A program made the translations under genes and the position numbers. The notes under the pieces are model-generated. The model saw only the letters and a list, made by a program, of their open reading frames with translations. It did not search any database and had not been told where the DNA came from. A stretch of DNA of 64,000 nucleotides from Enterovibrio paralichthyis (GTDB lineage: Bacteria > Pseudomonadota > Gammaproteobacteria > Enterobacterales > Vibrionaceae), in contig NZ_JAHUTS010000015.1 in the NCBI RefSeq assembly GCF_019209835.1, positions 1 to 64,000 of the forward strand, read 5' to 3'. Positions 1 to 7,783 of the stretch are shown one piece after another. Numbering within the stretch: position 1 is the first letter of the stretch; each line of letters starts with the position of its first letter.

Positions 1-63
1 AGGAGGCGATACATCATGTGTTGCCCATTAAGCGAGAAGATCGAATATACCCGAGAGCCGTGA
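1..63 (+). CDS. possible C-terminal tail of a gene cut by the left edge
   Basis: Frame 1 is open from the first base to a TGA at 61-63 and would encode about 20 residues ending KIEYTREP. I do not recognise it. An AGGAGG at 1-6 followed by ATG at 16 could instead start a 15-residue peptide, but the better reading is the end of a larger gene lying to the left. The fragment is too short to decide. Confidence 0.25.
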   Translation, partial: RRRYIMCCPLSEKIEYTREP

Positions 64-87
64 AGCCTAAGGCAAAGAAATACCCCA

Positions 88-121
88 ATAAAAAGAAAGC
101 CAGTCAGCTTAACTGACTGGC
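88..121 (-). terminator. intrinsic terminator of iolE
   Basis: A perfect 9-bp stem (GCCAGTCAG at 99-107, CTGACTGGC at 113-121) with a 5-nt loop. On the minus strand it is followed by a T-rich run, TTTCTTTTTATT. It lies 26 bases past the iolE stop. Confidence 0.85.
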
Positions 122-147
122 ATTAGGACATGCCCCCCTTATCTCTG

Positions 148-1041
148 TTACAGGCCGTATTTCTTCGCGTAGCCAGTGATGTTCTCGTAGGCGGTTTTCG
201 CGTAAGTCAGTGGGTGTGCTTTCGCAGGATCCTGCTCTGCTTCCACCAGCAGCCAGCCTTTGTAATCGCGCTCTTTCAGTGCTGCGAATACATCGTCATA
301 GTTCACGTCACCCGTGCCAGGTACGGTGAATACACCGTCCAGTACTGCATTCAGGAAGGATTTGTCTGCTGCGCGCGCCGCGTTCATCACGTCCAGACGC
401 AGATCTTTGAAGTGCATGTGGCCGATACGGTGACCCCAGCGTTTGATCATGGTGACTGGGTTGCCGCCGCCGTAAGTGATGTGGCCGGTATCCAGAGTCA
501 GGAATACAGAGTCACCGGTCATTTCCATCAGCATGTTGATGTCGTCTTCGGTTTCAACGATGGTGCCCACGTGGTGATGGAAAGACAGTTTGATGTCGTG
601 CTCGTTCAGCAGGTAATCCGCCACACAAGTCAGTTTCTCACCGTACATCTTCCACTCTTCCATAGAGAGGATGACGCGTTTGGACAGTGGGGTGTTGATG
701 TCGCCGTGAACAGTGTTGCTCACTTCGCCAAATACCATGGCTTTACAGCCTGCCGCTTTCAGCAATTTGATGTGCTCCTGCATGGCTGCGATTTCTTCGT
801 CAGCAGACAGTTTCATCAGGTTGCCGCTGTACCAACCAGACGCCAGCACCAGGCCGTGTTTAGCCAGCAGAGGGATCAGCACTTCAGGTTGACGTGGGTA
901 TTTGGTGCCCAGTTCTGTGCCGGTAAAACCCGCTTCTGCCATTTCACTCAGGCAAGTTTCCAGTGGGATATCACCGCCCAGTTCAGGCATGTCATCGTTG
1001 GTCCAGGTCAGTGGGCTAATTCCGTATTGCACATTGCTCAT
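148..1041 (-). CDS. iolE: myo-inosose-2 dehydratase (IolE)
   Basis: Predicted cytoplasmic enzyme that removes water from 2-keto-myo-inositol (scyllo-inosose), the second step of inositol catabolism. The 297-residue product, starting MSNVQYGISPLTW, is the usual IolE length and belongs to the xylose-isomerase-like TIM-barrel fold. Conserved metal-site segments are visible: FHHHVGT in mid-protein, LDTGHITYGGG, and HMHFKDLR, with LLVEAEQD near the end. The frame is open 27 codons further upstream, but ATG at 1041 has GGAGA about 7 bases before it and matches the family start. IolG-like and IolI-like genes lie 4-6 kb away on the same strand. iolB, iolC and iolD are not in this window. Palindromes upstream suggest repression shared with the sugar porter gene. 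Confidence 0.9.
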   Translation of the reverse strand: MSNVQYGISPLTWTNDDMPELGGDIPLETCLSEMAEAGFTGTELGTKYPRQPEVLIPLLAKHGLVLASGWYSGNLMKLSADEEIAAMQEHIKLLKAAGCKAMVFGEVSNTVHGDINTPLSKRVILSMEEWKMYGEKLTCVADYLLNEHDIKLSFHHHVGTIVETEDDINMLMEMTGDSVFLTLDTGHITYGGGNPVTMIKRWGHRIGHMHFKDLRLDVMNAARAADKSFLNAVLDGVFTVPGTGDVNYDDVFAALKERDYKGWLLVEAEQDPAKAHPLTYAKTAYENITGYAKKYGL

Positions 1042-1165
1042 AATCAATCTCCAGAGAGTAAGCGTTCTATTTTTTGTTTTGACGATAAGACGCTGGCTTT
1101 CGCATGGCAGCTGTAACAGCAATCTTCGTTAATCTGGAAATCACACTAACGAAAAAAAATGAAAA

Positions 1166-1181
1166 TGAAAAATATTTTTCA
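1166..1181. promoter_or_regulatory. perfect 16-bp palindrome, candidate inositol operator 1
   Basis: TGAAAAATATTTTTCA is its own reverse complement. It lies 125 bases upstream of the iolE start. The identical 16-mer occurs at 7373-7388 in front of the other inositol genes, which is why I read it as an operator and not as chance AT-richness. The binding protein is not known from this window. Confidence 0.6.
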
Positions 1182-1318
1182 CCTTTGGATTTTTACCTGA
1201 AAAACCGGAGACGGAGATGAAAAAAGCCAGACGCGACGCGCCTTTGGTTGCATATTTGACACAGATCTCAATAATATTAAATCGTTATATTTCAATTATT
1301 TACTTAAATATCGACAGA

Positions 1319-1334
1319 TGAAAAATGTTTTCCA
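1319..1334. promoter_or_regulatory. imperfect copy of the inositol palindrome
   Basis: TGAAAAATGTTTTCCA, two mismatches to the palindrome at 1166-1181. It sits about 150 bases away, between iolE and the LysR gene. Confidence 0.4.
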
Positions 1335-1426
1335 TTATTTGATGGCGGTAACACTTTACCCGCCAAGTAAACAGAATGAAAAACCACCTTATACAATCCA
1401 TTAACATTCGAGTGTTGATTTGTTTT

Positions 1427-1442
1427 GGAAAAATATTTTCAA
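1427..1442. promoter_or_regulatory. weak third copy of the inositol palindrome
   Basis: GGAAAAATATTTTCAA, three mismatches to the 16-mer but the same central dyad. It is a marginal site that gains weight only from the two stronger copies in the same gap. Confidence 0.25.
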
Positions 1443-1619
1443 ATAAAACTAACAGGGAAAACTGATTCTGGAGGCAGTGGAGCGAGGCCACATTTCTCGA
1501 CCTTGCAGGGAAGCAGATTGGCAATCTATGACAGGGCGCTGCGCATAAGATGTCGGAATGCATTACAAGAAACACAAAGCAACAACATGCCCCCTTGAGG
1601 GAAAATTCCAGGTATAGCT

Positions 1620-2510
1620 ATGCTCGATAAAATGGCGTTTTTCGTGTCGGTGATCCGCACAGGTTCGATTTCTGCGGCCGCACGACAGTTCAACATTTCC
1701 GTCTCTGCCGGCAGCCGCTGGCTGCAGGATCTCGAACAGCACTTTGGCACCCAGCTGTGTTACCGCTCCAACCGTTTGCTGGAAGCAACACCGGCAGGCC
1801 AAACCCTTTATGAAGAGTTTTCGCCGATTGTTGACAGCGCCGAGCGGGTCACCCGGAAACTGGAGGATTTTCAGGACACGGAAAAAGGTCACCTCAACAT
1901 TGCCTGCACCCCGGTGTATGCCAACCATTTCCTGATGGAAAAACTGGCCGGTTTTTCACGGGATAACCCCAAAGTCACCTTCAACCTCAACATCACGCCT
2001 TGGGCACTCGACCATGCCGCCACGTCGGATTTGATGATCAGTGCCAACGCCAGTTATCAGGGGTATCGGGAGAAAGACCTAATGCTGGTCAAACGCGAAT
2101 TGTTGCAAACCCCTTTCGTGGTGGTTGCCTCGCCTGGCTATCTAAGCGCGTATGGCGCACCTTCACACCCTGACGAACTGAAATCCCACCAGTGCCTTGT
2201 CGCAACCACGCTGACAGGCAGTAACGACTGGATTTTCAAACAGCACCTGGAAACCCTGATTATCAAAGTGCCAAAAACCATCGAGGTCAGCGACAGTGAC
2301 CTTCTGCTTCAGGGTGCATTGAACGGGGTGGGCATCGCTTACCTGCCAAACTTTGTGGTTGAGCCAGCAATCATGGATGGCAGGCTGGATGTGTTACTGG
2401 CGGATTATGAAACCAGCATCTGGAGCCTTAATCTCTATTACCATTCGCCACAGACGGCGTCTGCCGCTGCAACCAAATTTAAAAACCACCTGTTGGATTT
2501 CCCGTTATAA
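1620..2510 (+). CDS. LysR-family transcriptional regulator
   Basis: DNA-binding regulator of 296 residues, standard LysR length. An N-terminal winged helix-turn-helix (residues about 2-60, with GSISAAARQFNISVSAGSRW) precedes an effector-binding domain of two Rossmann-like lobes (about 88-290). ATG at 1620 has only a weak AGG about 8 bases upstream; the earlier ATG at 1587 stops at once. It is divergent from iolE and is followed on the same strand by the thiolase/CoA-transferase operon after a terminator-like hairpin. Either neighbour could be its target. Many LysR members of this AphB/CrgA-like subgroup act on an adjacent gene, but the effector cannot be read from sequence. Confidence 0.85.
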   Translation: MLDKMAFFVSVIRTGSISAAARQFNISVSAGSRWLQDLEQHFGTQLCYRSNRLLEATPAGQTLYEEFSPIVDSAERVTRKLEDFQDTEKGHLNIACTPVYANHFLMEKLAGFSRDNPKVTFNLNITPWALDHAATSDLMISANASYQGYREKDLMLVKRELLQTPFVVVASPGYLSAYGAPSHPDELKSHQCLVATTLTGSNDWIFKQHLETLIIKVPKTIEVSDSDLLLQGALNGVGIAYLPNFVVEPAIMDGRLDVLLADYETSIWSLNLYYHSPQTASAAATKFKNHLLDFPL

Positions 2511-2515
2511 ACCCT

Positions 2516-2551
2516 GCCCCGGCAAAGAACGGGGCTGATTGATTCTTCTTT
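2516..2551 (+). terminator. probable terminator after the LysR gene
   Basis: Hairpin GCCCCG (2516-2521) / CGGGGC (2530-2535) followed by a pyrimidine-rich run (TTCTTCTTTTC). The U tract is interrupted, so strength is uncertain. Confidence 0.5.
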
Positions 2552-2720
2552 TCTGCTGTTTCTTTTCCCTCTTCTGCCCTTCAACGCATCCAATCAACAG
2601 TGTGTTTAAGCCCACAAATGCACTTTGCATTTTTGCAAAGAGGCTTTGATTTCCCGTCCGTATAAAAAACCCGGCAAGCTTTTTAGACTGCTGTTAAACA
2701 ACATCATCAGGAGAAAGGGC

Positions 2721-3929
2721 ATGGAACGAATCTATATCGTGGCGGCAAAACGGACGCCGATTGGCAGCTTCAACGGCGCACTTTCCGCCGTGTCAGCGGT
2801 TGAGCTGGGTGCCTGTGCGATGAAAGGCGCACTGGAACAAGTCGAGTTATCCCCTGAGCACATTGACGAAGTGATTGTGGGCAACGTGCTCACCGGCGGC
2901 GCAGGCATGGGCCCGGGCCGTCAGGCAGCGATAAAAGCCGGGATCCCTGATTCCGTTCCCGCTTACACCCTGAACATGATTTGCGGCAGCGGCATGAAAA
3001 CCGTGCTGGATGCAGCAGCGCACATCCGCGCCGGTGATGCTGAAGTTGTTATGGCCTGTGGTATGGAAAGCATGTCCAACGCACCATTCATTGCAGATGG
3101 GCAGGTAAGACGCGGCTACCGCATGGGTCATCAAACCCTTGAAGACAGCATTATCAAAGATGGCCTGACTGACGCCTTCCACCACTATCACATGGGCATC
3201 ACCGCCGAGAACATTGCCAAACGCTTCGACATTTCAAGACTGGAGCAAGACACCTTTGCCCTCGCCAGCCAGCAAAAAGCCGCGGCGGCGCTGGAAAACG
3301 GCGACTTTGAAGCCGAAACCGTGCCTGTTACCGTCACTGTCCGCAAGCGCCAGACTGACGTCACCGCCGATGAATATCCAAAACTGGACTGCACACTTGA
3401 AGGACTGCAAAGCCTGCGTCCTGCCTTTGATGCACAGGGCAGCGTGACAGCGGGGAACGCATCCGGCATCAACGACGGCGCTTCCGCTATCCTGCTGGCA
3501 TCGGAAACCGCCGTAAAACGCCACGGCCTGACACCTCTGGCGGAAGTGGTGGAGTATGGTCAGGGCGCACTCTCACCGGAGTTTATGGGGCTTGGGCCGG
3601 TATCTGCTATCGCCAACACCCTTGCCAAAGCCGACATGGCGCTGCAGGACATCGGTGTGTTTGAACTCAATGAAGCGTTTGCCGCTCAGGCTATCGGGGT
3701 TAACCGCGAACTTGCCGCCCAGCACCAGGTAGACGAACAGTGGCTGCTGGAGCGCAGCAACCTCAGCGGCGGTGCTATTGCCCTCGGCCACCCAATTGGT
3801 GCGTCCGGCAACCGCATTATCACTACTCTGGTTTACCAACTTCAGCGCACTGGCGCGACGTTCGGCCTCGCCTCCCTTTGCATTGGTGGTGGCATGGGTA
3901 CAGCCATTATTCTCAAACGTTGCGAGTAA
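2721..3929 (+). CDS. atoB: acetyl-CoA C-acetyltransferase (thiolase)
   Basis: Predicted to join or split acetyl-CoA and acetoacetyl-CoA in the cytoplasm. The 402-residue product carries the thiolase signatures: nucleophilic Cys88 in NMICGSGMK, the NEAFAAQ motif, the GHPIGASG motif with the catalytic His, and the C-terminal CIGGGMGTA with the second active Cys. The frame is open 32 codons upstream, but ATG at 2721 has AGGAGA 7 bases before it and gives the family start MERIYIVAAKRTPIG. It is first in an operon with both subunits of a CoA-transferase (9-base gap to the next gene), the arrangement of acetoacetate and short-chain fatty acid degradation sets. Why it sits inside an inositol locus is unclear; inositol breakdown does end in acetyl-CoA. 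Confidence 0.9.
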   Translation: MERIYIVAAKRTPIGSFNGALSAVSAVELGACAMKGALEQVELSPEHIDEVIVGNVLTGGAGMGPGRQAAIKAGIPDSVPAYTLNMICGSGMKTVLDAAAHIRAGDAEVVMACGMESMSNAPFIADGQVRRGYRMGHQTLEDSIIKDGLTDAFHHYHMGITAENIAKRFDISRLEQDTFALASQQKAAAALENGDFEAETVPVTVTVRKRQTDVTADEYPKLDCTLEGLQSLRPAFDAQGSVTAGNASGINDGASAILLASETAVKRHGLTPLAEVVEYGQGALSPEFMGLGPVSAIANTLAKADMALQDIGVFELNEAFAAQAIGVNRELAAQHQVDEQWLLERSNLSGGAIALGHPIGASGNRIITTLVYQLQRTGATFGLASLCIGGGMGTAIILKRCE

Positions 3930-3938
3930 GGAAAAGCC

Positions 3939-4592
3939 ATGAAAAAAGCAGCCAACAAAGCGCAACTGGCGCCCCTTTTTAAAGACGGCATGACCATCAT
4001 GATCGGTGGCTTCATGGCGACAGGTGCCCCGGAAAAACTGATTGATTTGCTGATTGAGCTGGATATCAAAGACATCACCCTGATCAGCACTGATACTGGC
4101 TCGCCCGGCAAAGGTTCCAGCCGACTGATTGCAGAGCGCCGGGTAAAAAAACTCTACGCTTCACACATTGGCACCAATCCGGAAACCGGCCAGCAGATGA
4201 ATGACGGCGTGCTGGACGTGGAACTTTGCCCACAAGGCACGCTGGCAGAGCGCATCCGTAGCGGCGGCGCTGGGCTTGGCGGCGTACTGACGCCAACAGG
4301 TCTTGGCAGTTCCGTGGCGGAAAACAAACCTGTGGTGGAAGTTAACGGCGTGCCCTATCTGCTCGAAACACCACTTCGTGCCGATATCGCCCTGATCCGC
4401 GGCTCTCTTGTCGATACGCGCGGCAACATTGTTTACAAGGGCACCACGCAAAACTTCAACCCGCTGATGGCCACCGCCGCCGACACAGTGATCGTCGAAG
4501 CCGGGCAGTTGGTCGAACTGGGCGAGATTGCGCCGGAAGCGGTGCATACGCCAAGCCTGTTTGTGAATTACATCCTGATGGAGAACGACTAA
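3939..4592 (+). CDS. atoD: 3-oxoacid CoA-transferase, alpha subunit
   Basis: Alpha subunit of a class I CoA-transferase that moves CoA between an acyl-CoA and acetoacetate or another short acid. At 217 residues it has the family length and the CoA-binding glycine segment MIGGFMATGAPEKL near residues 21-34. Its TAATG junction overlaps the start of the beta subunit, which implies translational coupling of a heteromeric enzyme. A close ATG at 3939 is preceded by AAGG. The acid specificity (acetoacetate, butyrate, 3-oxoadipate) cannot be assigned from sequence; the linked thiolase favours acetoacetate. Confidence 0.88.
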   Translation: MKKAANKAQLAPLFKDGMTIMIGGFMATGAPEKLIDLLIELDIKDITLISTDTGSPGKGSSRLIAERRVKKLYASHIGTNPETGQQMNDGVLDVELCPQGTLAERIRSGGAGLGGVLTPTGLGSSVAENKPVVEVNGVPYLLETPLRADIALIRGSLVDTRGNIVYKGTTQNFNPLMATAADTVIVEAGQLVELGEIAPEAVHTPSLFVNYILMEND

Positions 4593-5284
4593 TGGACAAG
4601 CAACTCGACAAAAACGTTCTGCGCAGACGCATTGCCTGGCGAATTGCCCGTGAAATGAAGGATGGACATATCGTCAATCTCGGCATTGGGCTCCCTACCC
4701 TTGTCGCCAATGAAGTCGACAAAGAAATTGAACTGCTGCTGCAGGCCGAAAACGGTCTGCTGGGTATCGACAGCCTCGCCGAAGGCGAGCACATTAACCC
4801 GGATTTAGTGAACGCAGGCGGTCAATATATCACTGCTGTCACCGGTTCCTGTTGCTTCAACAGTGCAGATTCCTTTGCCATCATCCGCGGCGGGCACGTC
4901 GATATCACAGTGCTGGGTGCATTGCAGGTGGATGAAAAAGGCAACCTCGCCAACTGGATTATCCCGGGGAAAATGGTGCCAGGCATGGGCGGCGCAATGG
5001 ATTTGGTGGTCGGCGCGAAAAAGGTGATCATCGCCATGGAGCACACCGCCAAAGGCAAACCCAAGCTGCTGCGTGATTGCACCTTGCCACTCACCGCCGT
5101 CGCGCAGGTGGACATGATAGTGACTGAGATGGGCGTCTTTACCATCACACCGAAAGGAATGGAAATCACCGAAATTGCGCCGGAATTTACCCTGGAAGAA
5201 GTGCAAGCTGCCACGGAAGCGACGCTGATTGTGCCGGAAACGCTGAAGACTATGTTGACGCCGGATGCGCCTGCGGCAGCGTAA
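4592..5284 (+). CDS. atoA: 3-oxoacid CoA-transferase, beta subunit
   Basis: Catalytic beta subunit of 230 residues. The nucleophilic glutamate is Glu53 in the AENGLLG motif, the residue that forms the acyl-CoA thioester intermediate in this family. A GIGLPTLVANEV segment near residues 31-42 and GAMDLVVGAKKVI further on are also typical. The start overlaps the alpha stop by one base. It closes the thiolase/CoA-transferase operon, followed by a strong terminator at 5327. Confidence 0.9.
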   Translation: MDKQLDKNVLRRRIAWRIAREMKDGHIVNLGIGLPTLVANEVDKEIELLLQAENGLLGIDSLAEGEHINPDLVNAGGQYITAVTGSCCFNSADSFAIIRGGHVDITVLGALQVDEKGNLANWIIPGKMVPGMGGAMDLVVGAKKVIIAMEHTAKGKPKLLRDCTLPLTAVAQVDMIVTEMGVFTITPKGMEITEIAPEFTLEEVQAATEATLIVPETLKTMLTPDAPAAA

Positions 5285-5326
5285 CCCACATAAAACCAGA
5301 GTCACCTCCACACACTCTGGAAACAC

Positions 5327-5353
5327 AAGTGCCACCTTCGCGGTGGCACTTTT
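5327..5353 (+). terminator. terminator of the thiolase/CoA-transferase operon
   Basis: Perfect 10-bp stem (AAGTGCCACC / GGTGGCACTT) with a 5-base loop and TTTT on the plus strand. It lies between convergent operons and may also slow leftward transcription. Confidence 0.85.
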
Positions 5354-5366
5354 ATCGGCAACAAAG

Positions 5367-6353
5367 TTAGAGTTTTATCGTCGCGCCAGTTTGCATAGAC
5401 AAAATCGCGGCGTCAGCGAGCGCGAGAGCGCGTTCTCCATCGTCACCGCTGCAACTTGGCTTGGCGCCTTTCAACACTTCTACGAAATGCAGCCATTCCG
5501 CCGCAAACGCCTGTTCATAACGTTCGAGGAAGAAGTGTTTCGGTGTCGCCAATTGCTGGCCGTGCTGGGTGCTTGAAACCAGGGCATTCTCCGTGATGTT
5601 GCCTACCTGCAACATGCCTTTTTCGCCATGGACTTCAATACGCTGATCGTAGCCATAACCGGAGCGGCGGCTGTTGTGGATGGTCGCCATCGCCCCGGAG
5701 GCAAACGTCAGCACAACCACACCGGTGTCTATGTCCCCGGCTTCGCCGATGGCAGGATCGACCTTACAACTGCCGTGGGCGGTTACGGCAATCGGTTCTT
5801 CTCCTACCAGGAATCGCGCCATATCCAGATCATGTATGGTCATATCTCTGAACATTCCGCCGGAGGATTTGCTGTACTGCGCTGGCGGTGGCGCTGGATC
5901 CCGGGAGGTAATGATCACACTCGCGATTTCGCCCAGATCACCCCGTTCAAGTGCACTTTTCAGGGAAGAAAAATGGGGGTCAAACCGGCGGTTAAAGCCG
6001 ATAAGGAAAGGCACCTGATGCTGGTTCACCACGGCCAGACAATCCCTGACTCGCGCCGCATCCAGATCGATGGGTTTTTCACAGAAAATCGCTTTACCGG
6101 CTTTGGCTGCTCGCTCAATCAAATCGGCATGGGTATCGGTAGACGAGCAGATACAGACAGCGTGAACATTGTCGTCGGCCATGGCCTCTTCGACAGTTTG
6201 CCGTTTCACGCCGGGATAAGCGGCGCAGAAAGCCTCGGCATAAGCGTCATAAGGTTCTATGAGGGAATAAATTCTGGTTTCTGGATTCTGTTCTATGTTG
6301 GCCGCATGCACCTTGCCAATGCGCCCTGATCCGAACAATGCAATGTTAAACAT
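5367..6353 (-). CDS. iolG: inositol 2-dehydrogenase-like oxidoreductase (IolG family)
   Basis: Predicted NAD-dependent oxidation of myo-inositol to 2-keto-myo-inositol, which feeds IolE. The 328-residue product starts MFNIALFGSGRIG with the Rossmann dinucleotide site (GSGRIG, residues 8-13). The Gfo/Idh/MocA catalytic residues are in place: Lys93 in CEKP, and Asp170 and His174 in FRDMTIHDLD, close to the positions known in Bacillus IolG. The frame runs 19 codons further upstream, but ATG at 6353 has AAGGAAA before it. An intrinsic terminator lies between this gene and the IolI-like gene upstream. A related scyllo-inositol or other polyol dehydrogenase is the main alternative. Confidence 0.82.
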   Translation of the reverse strand: MFNIALFGSGRIGKVHAANIEQNPETRIYSLIEPYDAYAEAFCAAYPGVKRQTVEEAMADDNVHAVCICSSTDTHADLIERAAKAGKAIFCEKPIDLDAARVRDCLAVVNQHQVPFLIGFNRRFDPHFSSLKSALERGDLGEIASVIITSRDPAPPPAQYSKSSGGMFRDMTIHDLDMARFLVGEEPIAVTAHGSCKVDPAIGEAGDIDTGVVVLTFASGAMATIHNSRRSGYGYDQRIEVHGEKGMLQVGNITENALVSSTQHGQQLATPKHFFLERYEQAFAAEWLHFVEVLKGAKPSCSGDDGERALALADAAILSMQTGATIKL

Positions 6354-6378
6354 GGAAGGTTTCCTTATCTTGTCACGC

Positions 6379-6406
6379 AAAAAAGCCCGCGCTTTCAGGC
6401 ACGGGC
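6379..6406 (-). terminator. terminator-like hairpin between the IolI-like gene and iolG
   Basis: 8-bp stem with one G-U pair (GCCCGTGC / GCGCGGGC on the minus strand) followed directly by TTTTTT. It sits 25 bases upstream of the iolG start, within what would otherwise be a two-gene operon, so it may attenuate iolG. Confidence 0.7.
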
Positions 6407-6422
6407 ACATGTACTGCCCAAA

Positions 6423-7250
6423 TCAGTCAAACAGACGTTGCATACCGTCGAGCATGCCGGTGGCGATATCGTAATAATCCCCTTCCCACATCTGGTCGTT
6501 GAGATACTCGCCGGAGTAGAAGCCGTCGTAGCCGGTTTGGCGTATCGCATCGACCCACTCTTTCAAGGGGATCTCGCCTTGTCCGATCAAATAGCCGCGC
6601 AGGGCTTTTTCATCAGGCCACGCTTCACCTTCAGCGGGACGCTTCCCGTCAGAAATATGCACGTTGAAAATGAGTTCAGGGTCGATAGCGGCCATCTGGT
6701 TTAATGTGGCACCACGGCATGCCCAAAGGTGCCAGGTATCAAGCACAAAACCAAAGTTCCCGCGACCAACCGTGTCATAAAGGCGGTAATAGTCTTCGAG
6801 TTTGGCAATCGGCGTCCAGGCTGCACCTTCGTACTGGAAACGGATGCCGTAATCCTTACCGATATCGGCGATTTGACGGATGTTCTGCGCGGTCAGCGTA
6901 ATGTTCTGCTCGGTGGTTAAACCGTTCAGTCTTTCAAACGCATTCAGCTGGATGGTTGGCGCACCAATCTCTTTGGCAAACCGGCACAGGATTTCAGCAT
7001 CCTGAAACAGCTGGCGCTGTCCGGCCTTATCCGTGACTTCAATCGCGCCAATGATGTCTATGGCGGTGGGGACAATCTGGAACGCCGCCAGACGCTGTTT
7101 GAATTGCTCTGCAGTCAACCCGGCGTTGATATAGCGCCACAGCTTTTCAGTATGAATCTCAAGCCCCTGATAGCCCGTTTCTTTTGCCAGACGGATATCA
7201 GACATCACATTGCTGTGCAGTGAACACATTCCATGGAGTGCAAAACGCAT
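6423..7250 (-). CDS. IolI/IolH-like sugar isomerase/epimerase (TIM barrel)
   Basis: A 275-residue AP-endonuclease-2-like TIM barrel, the fold of IolE, IolI and IolH. Metal ligands are suggested by EGAAW, VLDTWHLW, VHISDGK and SGEYL in order along the second half. IolI isomerises inosose; IolH is a related protein of unclear role. Sequence alone does not separate these from other sugar epimerases. The start ATG at 7250 has AGGAGAAG just upstream. It is the first gene leftward of a regulatory region with two copies of the shared palindrome, and iolG follows after a hairpin. Confidence 0.75.
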   Translation of the reverse strand: MRFALHGMCSLHSNVMSDIRLAKETGYQGLEIHTEKLWRYINAGLTAEQFKQRLAAFQIVPTAIDIIGAIEVTDKAGQRQLFQDAEILCRFAKEIGAPTIQLNAFERLNGLTTEQNITLTAQNIRQIADIGKDYGIRFQYEGAAWTPIAKLEDYYRLYDTVGRGNFGFVLDTWHLWACRGATLNQMAAIDPELIFNVHISDGKRPAEGEAWPDEKALRGYLIGQGEIPLKEWVDAIRQTGYDGFYSGEYLNDQMWEGDYYDIATGMLDGMQRLFD

Positions 7251-7372
7251 CGACTTCTCCTCACTTCAGTTCATAGACAAATTGGCATGAAAGCGAAATA
7301 GCAAGATGTTCACTGACATGAAACAGCACGCCTTCTATCCCCCACCATCAATCTAATCAAAAATCCATCACA

Positions 7373-7388
7373 TGAAAAATATTTTTCA
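7373..7388. promoter_or_regulatory. perfect 16-bp palindrome, candidate inositol operator 2
   Basis: TGAAAAATATTTTTCA, identical to the copy at 1166-1181. It lies 123 bases upstream of the IolI-like gene. Confidence 0.6.
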
Positions 7389-7629
7389 CTCAATGGTAGC
7401 CTAATTTGTCGCAACAGAAATCCGTCAAACTTCCCGTTGCACAAGCCTCCAACGACAAGCATGACTCAGATCTCAAATATTTTTATCTTTAATTTTCATA
7501 TATTTAAAATCACATGCAGATAAGTGATAAATTTCTTTTTATTTGATTGGCGTAACACTTCAGGCCAAAAAACGAACAAAGCCTTGTCGATGTATCAAAA
7601 GTAAGAATAAGATTATCGCAACCGACAAA

Positions 7630-7645
7630 TGAAAAATATATTTCA
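7630..7645. promoter_or_regulatory. near-perfect copy of the inositol palindrome
   Basis: TGAAAAATATATTTCA, one mismatch to the 16-mer. It lies 139 bases upstream of the sugar porter start. Confidence 0.5.
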
Positions 7646-7783
7646 AACATACCTACAAACATAAAACGTCGGCCTGTTAGACATCCAATACCCGTACCCT
7701 ACAACCGGCGTATTGGCCGTAACCCAAAAGGACCTTATTCGATGGTTAAGCGCCTACTTGGGGATCTAATAAAGGATTAAAAA

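Larger units (their letters stand above)
1042..1619. other. divergent intergenic region between iolE and the LysR gene
   Basis: 578 bases of AT-rich DNA with no convincing gene. It holds one perfect and two imperfect copies of the TGAAAAATATTTTTCA palindrome, listed separately. Promoters for iolE (leftward) and the LysR gene (rightward) must lie here, but I could not fix their -10/-35 boxes. Confidence 0.6.
7251..7783. other. divergent regulatory region between the IolI-like and sugar porter genes
   Basis: 533 bases, AT-rich, with no gene visible. It contains two copies of the 16-bp inositol palindrome (7373-7388 and 7630-7645), one toward each divergent gene, which suits a repressor controlling both sides. 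Confidence 0.6.

Noticed and set aside
130..1116. Long plus-strand open frame of 328 codons over iolE
   Set aside because: It is the antisense shadow of iolE, with no family features and a composition typical of a reverse frame. The IolE reading on the other strand has clear motifs.
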